A stretch of DNA of 11,344 nt from Thermotogae bacterium (GTDB lineage Bacteria; Thermotogota; Thermotogae; UBA12178): NCBI GenBank assembly GCA_003641795.1, contig QNAP01000036.1, positions 1 to 11,344 of the forward strand, given 5' to 3'. The notes under the pieces were generated by a model that did no database searches, was not told the DNA's origin, and worked only from the letters and a program-made list of their open reading frames with translations. This document shows positions 1-6,328 of the stretch, one piece after another. A program made the position numbers and the translations under genes. Each line of letters starts with the position of its first letter. Position 1 is the stretch's first letter.

Positions 1-479
1 GGTGAATACCACGTGTCCATGAAAAGTGATACTTCCAGACCTTTCTCGGTGGGAACCACCTGTACGCCTGGCACAGCTCCGAGGAGGTTGCTCACCACGA
101 CGAACAGAAAGAGCGTTGCAGCAATCGTGAAGACGGGACGAGCGAAGCGCTCATCCGGGATCATATCCTTCGTGCTGGTGTAAAGATAGTTGAGGATGTA
201 TTCCAGAAACGCCTGTCTTCTATCTGGAATCGGTTTGAAACCACGAAAGACCGGAGCAAACAGCACAAGAATCACGCCTATTGTGACCCAGCTCATGATC
301 ACCGTCATGGGATTGATTCTTCCCAAAAGCCCCCACTGAGGAATAATATCGACGATCCAACGTTGGCCTATGCCTTCTGGAAGGGTTACGCTTCTGGCTT
401 GGAGAAATGCGATAGGTATGTAAACAGCAAAGAAGATTAACAAAAAGATCTTATCGCCTTTGGTCAGATTCAGCTTCAC
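1..479 (-). CDS. atpB: F0F1 ATP synthase subunit a, N-terminal part (cut by window edge)
   Basis: Subunit a of the membrane F0 sector forms the proton or sodium half-channels against the rotating c-ring. The first 159 residues are present; the C-terminal helices, including the essential arginine of the family, lie outside the window. Visible are a first membrane segment (about residues 10-27), a segment around 58-76, the phrase RRQAFLEYI and a hydrophobic helix near 118-136 ending SNLLGAVPG, all typical of subunit a. The start is GTG at 479, preceded by GGAGGTG at a spacing of about 6 nt. The first 29 bases overlap the end of the atpI-like gene, suggesting translational coupling. Other F0F1 genes are expected further left. 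The identity is secure; the ion used cannot be read from this part. Confidence 0.92.
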   Translation of the reverse strand, partial: MKLNLTKGDKIFLLIFFAVYIPIAFLQARSVTLPEGIGQRWIVDIIPQWGLLGRINPMTVIMSWVTIGVILVLFAPVFRGFKPIPDRRQAFLEYILNYLYTSTKDMIPDERFARPVFTIAATLFLFVVVSNLLGAVPGVQVVPTEKGLEVSLFMDTWYS

Positions 480-813
480 TGATCCACCTCCAGAAGAAGA
501 AGATCGCCAACTTCAGATTCAACAACCCTACCACAATGGGTATCACTGACAACCTGTCTATCAGACCAAAGAGCGATACGATTATAACATTCAACAAATA
601 ACGCAAAGCGTATCCCGTACGTTTCACTTTCTTGACCAGCTGCCTTTCGATGGATTCTTTTAGAAGTTGGACATTTAACACAGCCAATCCGCCACCAACC
701 AAGATGTACAGAGAGCGGTATTTCAAGAAAAAAAAGAGAACCGGGATCTCAATCAGCGTGATTATCGTTATCGCGATCGTGTACCGCCTTGCGCTTTCGT
801 TCAGCTCTTTCAA
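451..813 (-). CDS. atpI: ATP synthase subunit I (AtpI-like) membrane protein
   Basis: A 120-residue protein with four predicted membrane segments (about residues 12-30, 34-52, 69-87 and 90-109). The phrases GLAVLNVQLLKESI and GLLNLKLAIFF resemble the loosely conserved ATP synthase I family, whose members assist c-ring assembly or cation supply in other bacteria. Position supports the call: it lies between an AtpZ-like gene and atpB. The start is TTG at 813, the only usable start after an in-frame TGA just upstream, with AGGAAG about 9 nt before it. This makes a 65-bp overlap with the preceding gene, which is long for a coupled pair. The family is weakly conserved in sequence, so the name rests partly on context. 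Confidence 0.75.
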   Translation of the reverse strand: MKELNESARRYTIAITIITLIEIPVLFFFLKYRSLYILVGGGLAVLNVQLLKESIERQLVKKVKRTGYALRYLLNVIIVSLFGLIDRLSVIPIVVGLLNLKLAIFFFWRWISEAESDQRR

Positions 814-1030
814 GCCTGTCCACTTCCTTCAGGAGGTATCTTATGCCGTTATAAAGTCCGGATGCAACGCCCAAAAACACGAAAACGATCAGCAACAGCT
901 TGTTGTTGAAGGTCCATTTATCGAGGTAATAACCCGCAACGAGCGCTACCAGGATGTTAGAAACCACGATGATGCCAAAGGTGATAACCGTATTCAAATT
1001 GGAAAAAGTTCGAGGATCAAAAAACTTCAA
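749..1030 (-). CDS. atpZ: AtpZ/AtpI family small membrane protein
   Basis: A 93-residue protein with two predicted membrane segments (about residues 13-35 and 45-66) joined by a short turn, then a highly charged C-terminal tail. The pattern VAGYYLDKW followed by LGVASGLYNGIRYL matches the AtpZ/AtpI family, found at the head of many bacterial F0F1 clusters and implicated in c-ring assembly or Mg/Ca entry. The start is TTG at 1030 with AGGAGG at a spacing of 9 nt. A nearer GTG in the same leader is out of frame and hits TGA within four codons. The start overlaps the stop of the nitrilase-family gene by four bases (TTGA), and the gene end overlaps the atpI-like gene by 65 bp. Confidence 0.82.
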   Translation of the reverse strand: MKFFDPRTFSNLNTVITFGIIVVSNILVALVAGYYLDKWTFNNKLLLIVFVFLGVASGLYNGIRYLLKEVDRLERAERKRKAVHDRDNDNHAD

Positions 1031-1764
1031 CTGGACACGCCTCCTATCAGTTCAGGGCGGAAATCTTTACGGGTGTTGAACGCATCGGAGACTTCTTTAA
1101 TATGGGAAGTATCGATTTCTACAACTTTTACGTCTTCTTCTTCTCCTAGAAAAACCACCCGTTTCCCCCAAGGATCGTAAGCCGCACTGTGACCGTTATA
1201 TCGCCACTTGTGAGAACCCACACAGTTTATTCCAACGACAAACCGTTGATTCTCAACAGCACGCGCTTTCAAGAGGGTATCCCAGTGTTCTACCCGTTCC
1301 ACCGGCCAGTTGGCTATGAAAACGAGAAGATCCGCTCCAGCGGCATAAAGATAGGTCTCCACTGGAAAACGGAGATCGTAACAAATCTGAGGGAAAACCT
1401 TGATCCCAGAGATCTCCCAGGTAACGTAGGAGTCGCCGGCTTGAAAGAAAGCGCTCTCACCGCCGTGGGAGAAAAGATGCGTCTTGAAGTAATATCCCGC
1501 AATGCGACCCTTGGAAATCAGTATCGCGGCATTCTTGCGATCCACAATACTGCCAAAAAGGACGTTCTTGCCCGTTCTTGCGAGCTCAGCGTGATATGTA
1601 GAAAGGTCCAGATTGAAGACCTTGGAAGTGCCATCAAAGCCCGTAAGACAGGTTTCAGGGAAAATGTAAAGATTAGCCGGGATCTCAAGCATGCCCAACA
1701 TCTTTGAAAGGTTCGCATCGGGGTCGCACAAACTCAGTTTCATTTGACACAGCGCTATTTTCAT
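1027..1764 (-). CDS. Nitrilase-superfamily C-N hydrolase, omega-amidase-like
   Basis: A cytoplasmic carbon-nitrogen hydrolase of 245 residues. The Glu-Lys-Cys triad of the superfamily is visible: E37 in FPETCLTGF, K94 in YFKTHLF and C128 in QICYDLRFP. The phrases CYDLRFP and IANWP, together with the short length, resemble Nit2/YafV-type omega-amidases, which hydrolyse alpha-ketoglutaramate or alpha-ketosuccinamate to the keto acid and ammonia; the exact substrate is inferred. The ATG at 1764 is preferred because GAGG lies 7 nt before it. An ATG two codons earlier (1770) abuts the ribosome site directly and would add Met-Leu. An extended -10 promoter lies just upstream. The 3' end overlaps the atpZ-like gene by four bases, so this gene probably leads the ATP synthase transcript. 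Confidence 0.88.
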   Translation of the reverse strand: MKIALCQMKLSLCDPDANLSKMLGMLEIPANLYIFPETCLTGFDGTSKVFNLDLSTYHAELARTGKNVLFGSIVDRKNAAILISKGRIAGYYFKTHLFSHGGESAFFQAGDSYVTWEISGIKVFPQICYDLRFPVETYLYAAGADLLVFIANWPVERVEHWDTLLKARAVENQRFVVGINCVGSHKWRYNGHSAAYDPWGKRVVFLGEEEDVKVVEIDTSHIKEVSDAFNTRKDFRPELIGGVSS

Positions 1765-1770
1765 CAACAT

Positions 1771-1783
1771 CCCTCGCGGAGGG
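1771..1783 (-). repeat. Short inverted repeat next to the amidase ribosome binding site
   Basis: On the minus strand the arms CCCTC and GAGGG flank the three bases CGC, directly before the first possible ATG. The 3' arm contains the GAGG that serves as Shine-Dalgarno for the ATG at 1764, so folding would hide the ribosome site. The arms are only five base pairs long and could be chance. At the growth temperature of a thermophile such a stem may not be stable. Confidence 0.3.
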
Positions 1784-1792
1784 ATTATATCA
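1784..1792 (-). promoter_or_regulatory. Extended -10 promoter for the amidase-ATP synthase operon
   Basis: On the minus strand the bases read TGA followed by a perfect TATAAT, which is an extended -10 (TGn) element. No good -35 hexamer is visible at 16-18 bp spacing, as expected for extended -10 promoters. Transcription would start near 1777, giving a leader of only about 12 nt before the ATG at 1764. It lies in the 96-bp gap after the nitroreductase gene, the only sizeable gap before the atp genes. Confidence 0.6.
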
Positions 1793-1860
1793 TCGGCTAT
1801 GTCATTTAATTTCAGATTTCACACCGGAAGCGAGAATAAAAATAAAAAAGTGTAAGACCA

Positions 1861-2391
1861 CTACTCTCGAAATTCTATGACTTCGTTGAAGTCTCTCCGA
1901 GGAGGTCTTTTCGGCTCCTGTGCCCTGTGACCTATGGGGATCATGGCCACAGGCCTTTCGTTTGGAGGAAGGTTCAGAGCCGCCGAAGCGGCCTCTTCGT
2001 TGAAGGCTCCAACCCAGCAAGTGTCAAGGTCACACGCACGGGCCAGAAGCATCATGTAGGTTACCAGAGCTGCTGTATCTTGGATAGAGTAGAGTTTTTC
2101 TCCTCGCTCTCCATAGCGCTTCGCGCTCCGCTCCGGAAGAGCGCATACAACCACTACCCACGGAGCTTGATAAACAAACTCTTGTCCATACGCAGCTTCC
2201 ATGAGTTTGCGCTTGAGTTCCTCGTTGGACACTGCGTACATCTTCCAAGGTTGACGGTTACCGGCACTCGGTGCATCGGTAGCCAGACGAAGGATACGTT
2301 CTATCTCCGCCCTTTGGACAGGCACATCCGCAAATTTCCTGATACTTCTGCGGGAGAGCATGACCTCGATGATATCTTCCTTGCAATTCAT
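1861..2391 (-). CDS. Nitroreductase family flavoprotein
   Basis: A 176-residue member of the FMN-dependent nitroreductase family, enzymes that use NAD(P)H to reduce nitro groups, quinones or flavins; the physiological substrate is unknown. The N-terminal FMN-phosphate site SRRSIRKF is at residues 13-20, APSAGNRQPW at 40-49, and the C-terminal pattern MIPIGHRAQEPKRPPRRDF is typical. The ATG at 2391 is preceded by AAGGAGGTG at good spacing, and the stop of lemA lies 13 bp upstream within the same leader, so the two are probably co-transcribed. The protein is near the short end of the family's length range, and no ferredoxin or other fusion is present. Confidence 0.9.
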   Translation of the reverse strand: MNCKEDIIEVMLSRRSIRKFADVPVQRAEIERILRLATDAPSAGNRQPWKMYAVSNEELKRKLMEAAYGQEFVYQAPWVVVVCALPERSAKRYGERGEKLYSIQDTAALVTYMMLLARACDLDTCWVGAFNEEAASAALNLPPNERPVAMIPIGHRAQEPKRPPRRDFNEVIEFRE

Positions 2392-2404
2392 GCGACCACC
2401 TCCT

Positions 2405-2956
2405 TCAGATCTGAAGATCCACGTCTACTCTTTTGCGGTCTATCTCGAGTGCTTCAAAGAACGGATGAGCTTTGAAACCAAACATTCTTGCGACGAGATT
2501 TGAAGGGAAGACCTCAAGTTTGGTATTATAACGCATGACGATATCGTTGTAAAACTGCCGGGTATAGGCGATCTTGTCTTCAGTATTTCTTAGTTCTTCC
2601 ATGAGATTCGACACGTTTTGATTAGCCTTGAGCTCAGGGTAGTTTTCTACAAGAGCGAAAAGCCGCCCTAAGAGCCCGGAGATTTCACCTTCTGCTTTCA
2701 TTCTTTCTTCTACATTTGATCCAGAAACCGCTTTGGCCCTTGCTGTCATGATTCGTTCCAACGTGTCCCTTTCGAACTTCATGTACCCCTTAACTGAGCT
2801 GACAAGATTGGGAATGAGATCGCTTCTGCGCTTCAGTTGCACGTCTATCTGTGCCCAAGCATTTTGGATACGTTTTCTGAGCTTGACGAGGGAGTTGTAT
2901 ACGATTACGATCCAAAGAATTATCACTAAAACAATGCCAAGAATTATCCACAGAAT
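2405..2956 (-). CDS. lemA: LemA family membrane-anchored protein (ATT start)
   Basis: LemA proteins have one N-terminal membrane helix followed by a cytoplasmic or surface helical bundle; their function is not settled. Here a hydrophobic helix (about residues 2-19) leads into VYNSLVKLRKR and the family signature WAQIDVQLKRRSDLIPNLV, then KGYMKFE and a helical bundle ending near VDVDLQI. The start chosen is ATT at 2956. It lies 7 nt after a perfect GGAGG and gives the usual family distance of about 20 residues before YNSL. The first ordinary start in frame is GTG at 2926, which has no ribosome site before it and would remove half the membrane helix. Upstream of the ATT there is no ATG, GTG or TTG before an in-frame stop. 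The nitroreductase gene follows after 13 bp. Confidence 0.88.
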   Translation of the reverse strand: MLWIILGIVLVIILWIVIVYNSLVKLRKRIQNAWAQIDVQLKRRSDLIPNLVSSVKGYMKFERDTLERIMTARAKAVSGSNVEERMKAEGEISGLLGRLFALVENYPELKANQNVSNLMEELRNTEDKIAYTRQFYNDIVMRYNTKLEVFPSNLVARMFGFKAHPFFEALEIDRKRVDVDLQI

Positions 2957-2963
2957 GTTATCG

Positions 2964-2968
2964 CCTCC
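2964..2968 (-). promoter_or_regulatory. Ribosome binding site that decides the lemA start
   Basis: GGAGG on the minus strand, followed by seven bases (CGATAAC) and then the codon ATT. No other Shine-Dalgarno-like sequence is present before the next candidate start, the GTG at 2926. This is the main evidence for initiation at ATT. Confidence 0.7.
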
Positions 2969-2979
2969 AATCGTTTATT

Positions 2980-3010
2980 ATTATACCAGCGCTCACTCCG
3001 CTTCTTTCAA
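2980..3010 (-). promoter_or_regulatory. Extended -10 promoter for lemA and the nitroreductase gene
   Basis: On the minus strand a perfect TATAAT (2985 to 2980) is preceded by TGG, making an extended -10. A possible -35, TTGAAA (3010 to 3005), lies 19 bp upstream inside the end of the helicase gene; this spacing is long, so the TGn element may compensate. Transcription would start near 2973, leaving a leader of about 17 nt that holds the lemA ribosome site. It provides an internal start for the two genes after the long upstream train. Confidence 0.6.
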
Positions 3011-4543
3011 CTCCAGAATCCTCTCCACCCTGAACACCCGTTTCTCCTTTTTTAGGTGACAAAGGGCTTCGACTCCCAAAAAGTTGTGACCCTTGTACTT
3101 CATCTCTCCTACGCGCAGGGGTTTTATGACCCGACGAGTCTTCTTCCCATTGGGCTTGAGGTACACGATCTCCAGCTTTTTGTTCTCCTTTATCGCCTTA
3201 CTCAAAAGTTCCAGCTTGGCTTCTTCTGAGAGCTTTGCACTGGCCTTTTGGTATTGGTAAGACGTGAGGTATCCAGAGGCCTTCCAATCGATGAAGACGT
3301 GCTTTTTTTCTATCTTTTGCTTTAGCACCAAGCCTTCCAGACTTCGACAACGGCTCAACGCTACGTAGAGCTGGCCAGGGGCGAAGATACCGCCACTGAG
3401 ATCCAAGATTACGTTTTCGAAAGTTTTACCCTGACTCTTGTGTATAGTGATGGCCCAAGCCAATTTCAAAGGATATTGAATGAAGGTACCTACCTTATCC
3501 GCAGTAATGCTTCGTGAAAGACGGTCGTAACGGTATTTAAAGACGTTCCATTTGTGTGGGGACACCTCCACCATTTCGCCTTCCTCAAGTCTAACGAAGA
3601 TCACTTTTTCGATCTCATCTACATCCAAGACCTCTCCTACGCTACCGTTCACCCATCTGCCTTCGGGGTCGTTGTTCAAAAACATCACTTGTGCTCCTTT
3701 TTTCAGATAGAGAACGGGATCTGCGGGATAACTGCCTTCATCGAAATCACCAAAAATTTGGGCTTCGAAGGAGTACAGCTTGCCGGGAAGGCGTTGAAGG
3801 TGCCCTTTGTTTATCTCGTGAGCTTTATCATTGCGCGACGTCAAATAGACGTAGAATTTTTCTGTAGAAGGTTCGAAGTTTGGATTAAAACGAGTGTTCA
3901 ACTTTTCTAAGATTTGTTGGTTTACCTCACCGTGTCTTATGGCGTTGAGGATCTCTATAAACTCCTCGTCTTCTTGCCTGTACACTTTGAGTAATTCCAC
4001 AACTTCCAAGTCAATCTTCTCCATGACTTTTGCTGAGAAGAAATAAGGAGAAGTGTATGCTTCTTTGAAGTATCGCTTTTCTGAGCTGGTAACCACAGGA
4101 GGGAGCTGATAGAGGTCTCCAAAAAAGATCATCTGCTTGCCGCCAAAGGGCTTCTTGCTCTTGCAGTTGAGCCTTAGAGACTTATCCACGCAATCCAACA
4201 GGTCTGCTCGTACCATGGAGATCTCGTCGATGACTATGACTTCGAGCTCGCTGTAAAGGTTGGGTACCTCTTCTACCACTCGCTTCACTGAGTCTAGGGT
4301 AACATCAGCCTTGAAGTTGAAGAACGAATGTATAGTCTGGCCTCTCACGTTGATGGCAGCTACCCCTGTGGGCGCCAATACTGCGATTTTTTTGGATGTC
4401 GTCGATCGGAAGTAATCCAGCAAGGTGGATTTACCGGTGCCTGCCTTGCCTGTTATGAGCACGTGCTTGTCGGTGTTCTCCAAAAGATCGATAGCTCGGT
4501 TAAACTCTTTGTTGAACTCTATTTTCCGATTCAGAGATCGCAC
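2993..4543 (-). CDS. pif1: PIF1-family DNA helicase with C-terminal WYL-like domain
   Basis: A 516-residue superfamily 1B 5'-to-3' DNA helicase. Helicase motifs appear in order: Walker A GKAGTGKST (residues 32-40), motif Ia APTGVAA (58-64), Walker B VIDEIS (104-109), GDLYQLPP (142-149), VYRQ (187-190), TIHKSQGKTFENV (366-378) and YVALSRCRSLEG (393-404). Residues about 446-514 form a WYL-like module (IKENKKLEIVYLKPNGKKTR, then IKPLRV, FLGVEA and VFRVERI). The same arrangement is known from Thermotoga elfii Pif1, where the WYL domain was reported to bind single-stranded DNA. The start is GTG at 4543, overlapping the DUF362 gene by 13 bp, with GAAGG about 4 nt before it. Likely roles are fork rescue and unwinding of structured DNA; dnaB lies three genes upstream in the same train. 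Confidence 0.93.
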   Translation of the reverse strand: MRSLNRKIEFNKEFNRAIDLLENTDKHVLITGKAGTGKSTLLDYFRSTTSKKIAVLAPTGVAAINVRGQTIHSFFNFKADVTLDSVKRVVEEVPNLYSELEVIVIDEISMVRADLLDCVDKSLRLNCKSKKPFGGKQMIFFGDLYQLPPVVTSSEKRYFKEAYTSPYFFSAKVMEKIDLEVVELLKVYRQEDEEFIEILNAIRHGEVNQQILEKLNTRFNPNFEPSTEKFYVYLTSRNDKAHEINKGHLQRLPGKLYSFEAQIFGDFDEGSYPADPVLYLKKGAQVMFLNNDPEGRWVNGSVGEVLDVDEIEKVIFVRLEEGEMVEVSPHKWNVFKYRYDRLSRSITADKVGTFIQYPLKLAWAITIHKSQGKTFENVILDLSGGIFAPGQLYVALSRCRSLEGLVLKQKIEKKHVFIDWKASGYLTSYQYQKASAKLSEEAKLELLSKAIKENKKLEIVYLKPNGKKTRRVIKPLRVGEMKYKGHNFLGVEALCHLKKEKRVFRVERILELKEAE

Positions 4544-5601
4544 GCTACCTTCACCAAGTCGTACGCCCTACTTCCCAATCCTATGCGTTCAGCATGTTCC
4601 AGTTGTATTTTCCAATTCACAGAGGGATGGACCTCCAAAAATGGATCTTTTCCAGCTTTTTGTAGTACAAGGTCGATACAAGCTTGGTCCAACGCCACGG
4701 GGTCGGAACTGGCGGCGAAGCCTATATCTGAGACCACAGGTGGTTTGTTTATATGCCAACAGTCGCAATCGGGGGAGATTTGAGTGAGAAAGGATATGAA
4801 GATAGCCTTCTTACCTTTCACCGCTGCTAAAGCGTACTCGGCGATCTTCTTGCTGAGGATTTCGGCAGAACTACTCCACTTAGGTGACATGGCACCGTAA
4901 ATGCACATGGCAATACATTCACCACATCCTACACACTTTTCGTAATCTATCTTGGCCACTTTCTCCACGATGATGGCGTTTTCTGGACAGTGTTTTTCGC
5001 ACATCCTGCAAGCCACACAGTTCTCTTCGCGAACGTAAGGTTTTGAATCCGAGTGTTGTTCCAACTTACCAATTCTGGAAGCTGCACCCATACCCACGTT
5101 TTTGAGCGCCCCCCCAAAGCCCGTTTGTTCATGACCTTTGAAGTGCGTGAGGACCACAAGAGTATCGGCCAGCGCCACAGCCGCACCTACTTTTGCCTCC
5201 TTGACATACTCGCCGTCTATCTTGATCTCCACCTCGTCGGAGCCCCGTAGGCCGTCGGCTATGATTACCGGTGCCCCTACCACTTCCGGTGTGAAACCAT
5301 TCAAGTAAGCGTTCAAGATATGATCTACAGCGTTGGATCGGTGACCCTTGTAAAGAGTATTGGCGTCGGTCAGAAAGGGTTTACCTTTGAATCTCTTTAT
5401 ATAGTCCACCACTACCCGTGCGTATTGGGGACGGATGTGAGATAGGTTACCATATTCCCCGAAGTGGAGTTTGACGGCTACTAAATGATCTGGCTCTATC
5501 ACTTTTTCCAATCCTACCTTTTTCAAAAGTAGCTCCAACTTTTTCAACAATCCCATTTCAGGGGAGGTGCTCATGTCGGTAAAGTACACTTTCGATAACA
5601 T
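4531..5601 (-). CDS. DUF362 protein with two [4Fe-4S] ferredoxin motifs
   Basis: A 356-residue protein of the DUF362 family, whose function is unknown. An N-terminal DUF362 region (residues about 1-180, with VAVKLHFGEYGN and THFKGHEQTGFGGALKNVG) is interrupted by a bacterial ferredoxin insert with cysteines 195, 198, 201, 205 and 223, 226, 229, 233, in the pattern CxxCxxCxxxCP. This predicts two [4Fe-4S] clusters. The DUF362 fold resumes after it, with SPDCDCW near 277-282 and DPVALDQACID near 300-310. No signal peptide is seen. The start is ATG at 5601 with AAGGAGG at a spacing of 7 nt; the reading frame stays open further upstream but without a better start. It lies 19 bp after the rhomboid gene and overlaps pif1. 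A redox or electron-transfer role is an inference from the clusters. Confidence 0.87.
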   Translation of the reverse strand: MLSKVYFTDMSTSPEMGLLKKLELLLKKVGLEKVIEPDHLVAVKLHFGEYGNLSHIRPQYARVVVDYIKRFKGKPFLTDANTLYKGHRSNAVDHILNAYLNGFTPEVVGAPVIIADGLRGSDEVEIKIDGEYVKEAKVGAAVALADTLVVLTHFKGHEQTGFGGALKNVGMGAASRIGKLEQHSDSKPYVREENCVACRMCEKHCPENAIIVEKVAKIDYEKCVGCGECIAMCIYGAMSPKWSSSAEILSKKIAEYALAAVKGKKAIFISFLTQISPDCDCWHINKPPVVSDIGFAASSDPVALDQACIDLVLQKAGKDPFLEVHPSVNWKIQLEHAERIGLGSRAYDLVKVACDL

Positions 5602-5620
5602 GTATATCCCTCCTTTTTCT

Positions 5621-6313
5621 TCATATCCGATATCTTCTCGGACTTCTCCTAACAAAGAATCCTCCCGCCAGTATGCCGAAAACGAATCCACCGATGTGGG
5701 CCCACCACGCAACCCCGCTGAAAGGGCTCGCGACGATCGAAAGCGTTCCGTTGAAAAGCTGACTGAGAAACCACATACCTAGGTAGAAAACGGCGGGTAT
5801 TTCCACCAATAGCGGGAATAAGAAGATGATGAAGAGAGTGATAATGCGTGAATAGGGAAAGAAGACGAAATACGCTCCCATAATGCCACTTATAGCACCC
5901 GAAGCCCCTATGGTGGGGACCGTTGAATGAATGTTAGCTAAAAAGTGCATTCCCATCGCCACAAGCCCGCTACAGATGTAGAACATCAGGAAATTGAATT
6001 TCCCCATGACATCTTCAACGTTGTCACCGAAGAGCCACAAGCTCCACATGTTGCCTATCAAGTGGGTCCATCCACCATGAAGAAACATGGAAGAAAAGAG
6101 CGGGACTAAGGGGTTACTTTGAAAGACTGCCGCTCCTTTGAGTTGCTCTAATGTGTACCGCCCTGGTACGAAGCCGTAGTTGTATAGAAAAGCCAGCAAC
6201 TCGCGTGGATCCAAAGAGAGCTCGTAAAAGAAGACGATCACGTTGGCCACTATGATGGATACGGTGAGAACAGGTTTTGTGTAGCTCGGAATGGTATCTT
6301 TTAGTGGAAACAC
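5621..6313 (-). CDS. Rhomboid family intramembrane serine protease
   Basis: A 230-residue integral membrane protease of the rhomboid family, which cleaves substrates within or next to the membrane. The catalytic pair is visible: S138 in GASGA and H206 in AHIGGF. The oxyanion-region residues H84 and N88 occur in HGGWTHLIGN. About six membrane helices are predicted (near 15-32, 82-96, 107-125, 136-153, 160-184 and 203-222), with the usual soluble loop after the first helix. The start is GTG at 6313 with AGGAGG 7 nt upstream, 15 bp after the dnaB stop. No extra cytoplasmic or zinc-finger domain is present. The substrate cannot be predicted from the sequence. Confidence 0.93.
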   Translation of the reverse strand: MFPLKDTIPSYTKPVLTVSIIVANVIVFFYELSLDPRELLAFLYNYGFVPGRYTLEQLKGAAVFQSNPLVPLFSSMFLHGGWTHLIGNMWSLWLFGDNVEDVMGKFNFLMFYICSGLVAMGMHFLANIHSTVPTIGASGAISGIMGAYFVFFPYSRIITLFIIFLFPLLVEIPAVFYLGMWFLSQLFNGTLSIVASPFSGVAWWAHIGGFVFGILAGGFFVRRSPRRYRI

Positions 6314-6328
6314 TTGGCCACCTCCTAA

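Noticed and set aside
632..1180. Open frame of 182 codons on the plus strand
   Set aside because: Antisense to the atpZ/atpI-like and amidase genes, no recognisable domains, biased to Ser/Thr/Arg as expected of a shadow frame.
1189..1707. Open frame of 172 codons on the plus strand
   Set aside because: Antisense to the catalytic part of the amidase gene, with no family features or ribosome site.
1840..1863. Possible intrinsic terminator after the nitroreductase gene (AGTG, loop GTCTTA, CACT, then T-run on the minus strand)
   Set aside because: The stem has only four base pairs and overlaps the stop codon; too weak to call at thermophile temperatures despite the T-rich stretch.
1927..2475. 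Open frame of 182 codons on the plus strand
   Set aside because: Runs antisense across the nitroreductase gene and the end of lemA; no domain pattern.
5602..5712. N-terminal extension of the DUF362 protein by 37 residues
   Set aside because: It would overlap the rhomboid gene by 92 bp; the ATG at 5601 has a strong ribosome site and begins where the family pattern begins.
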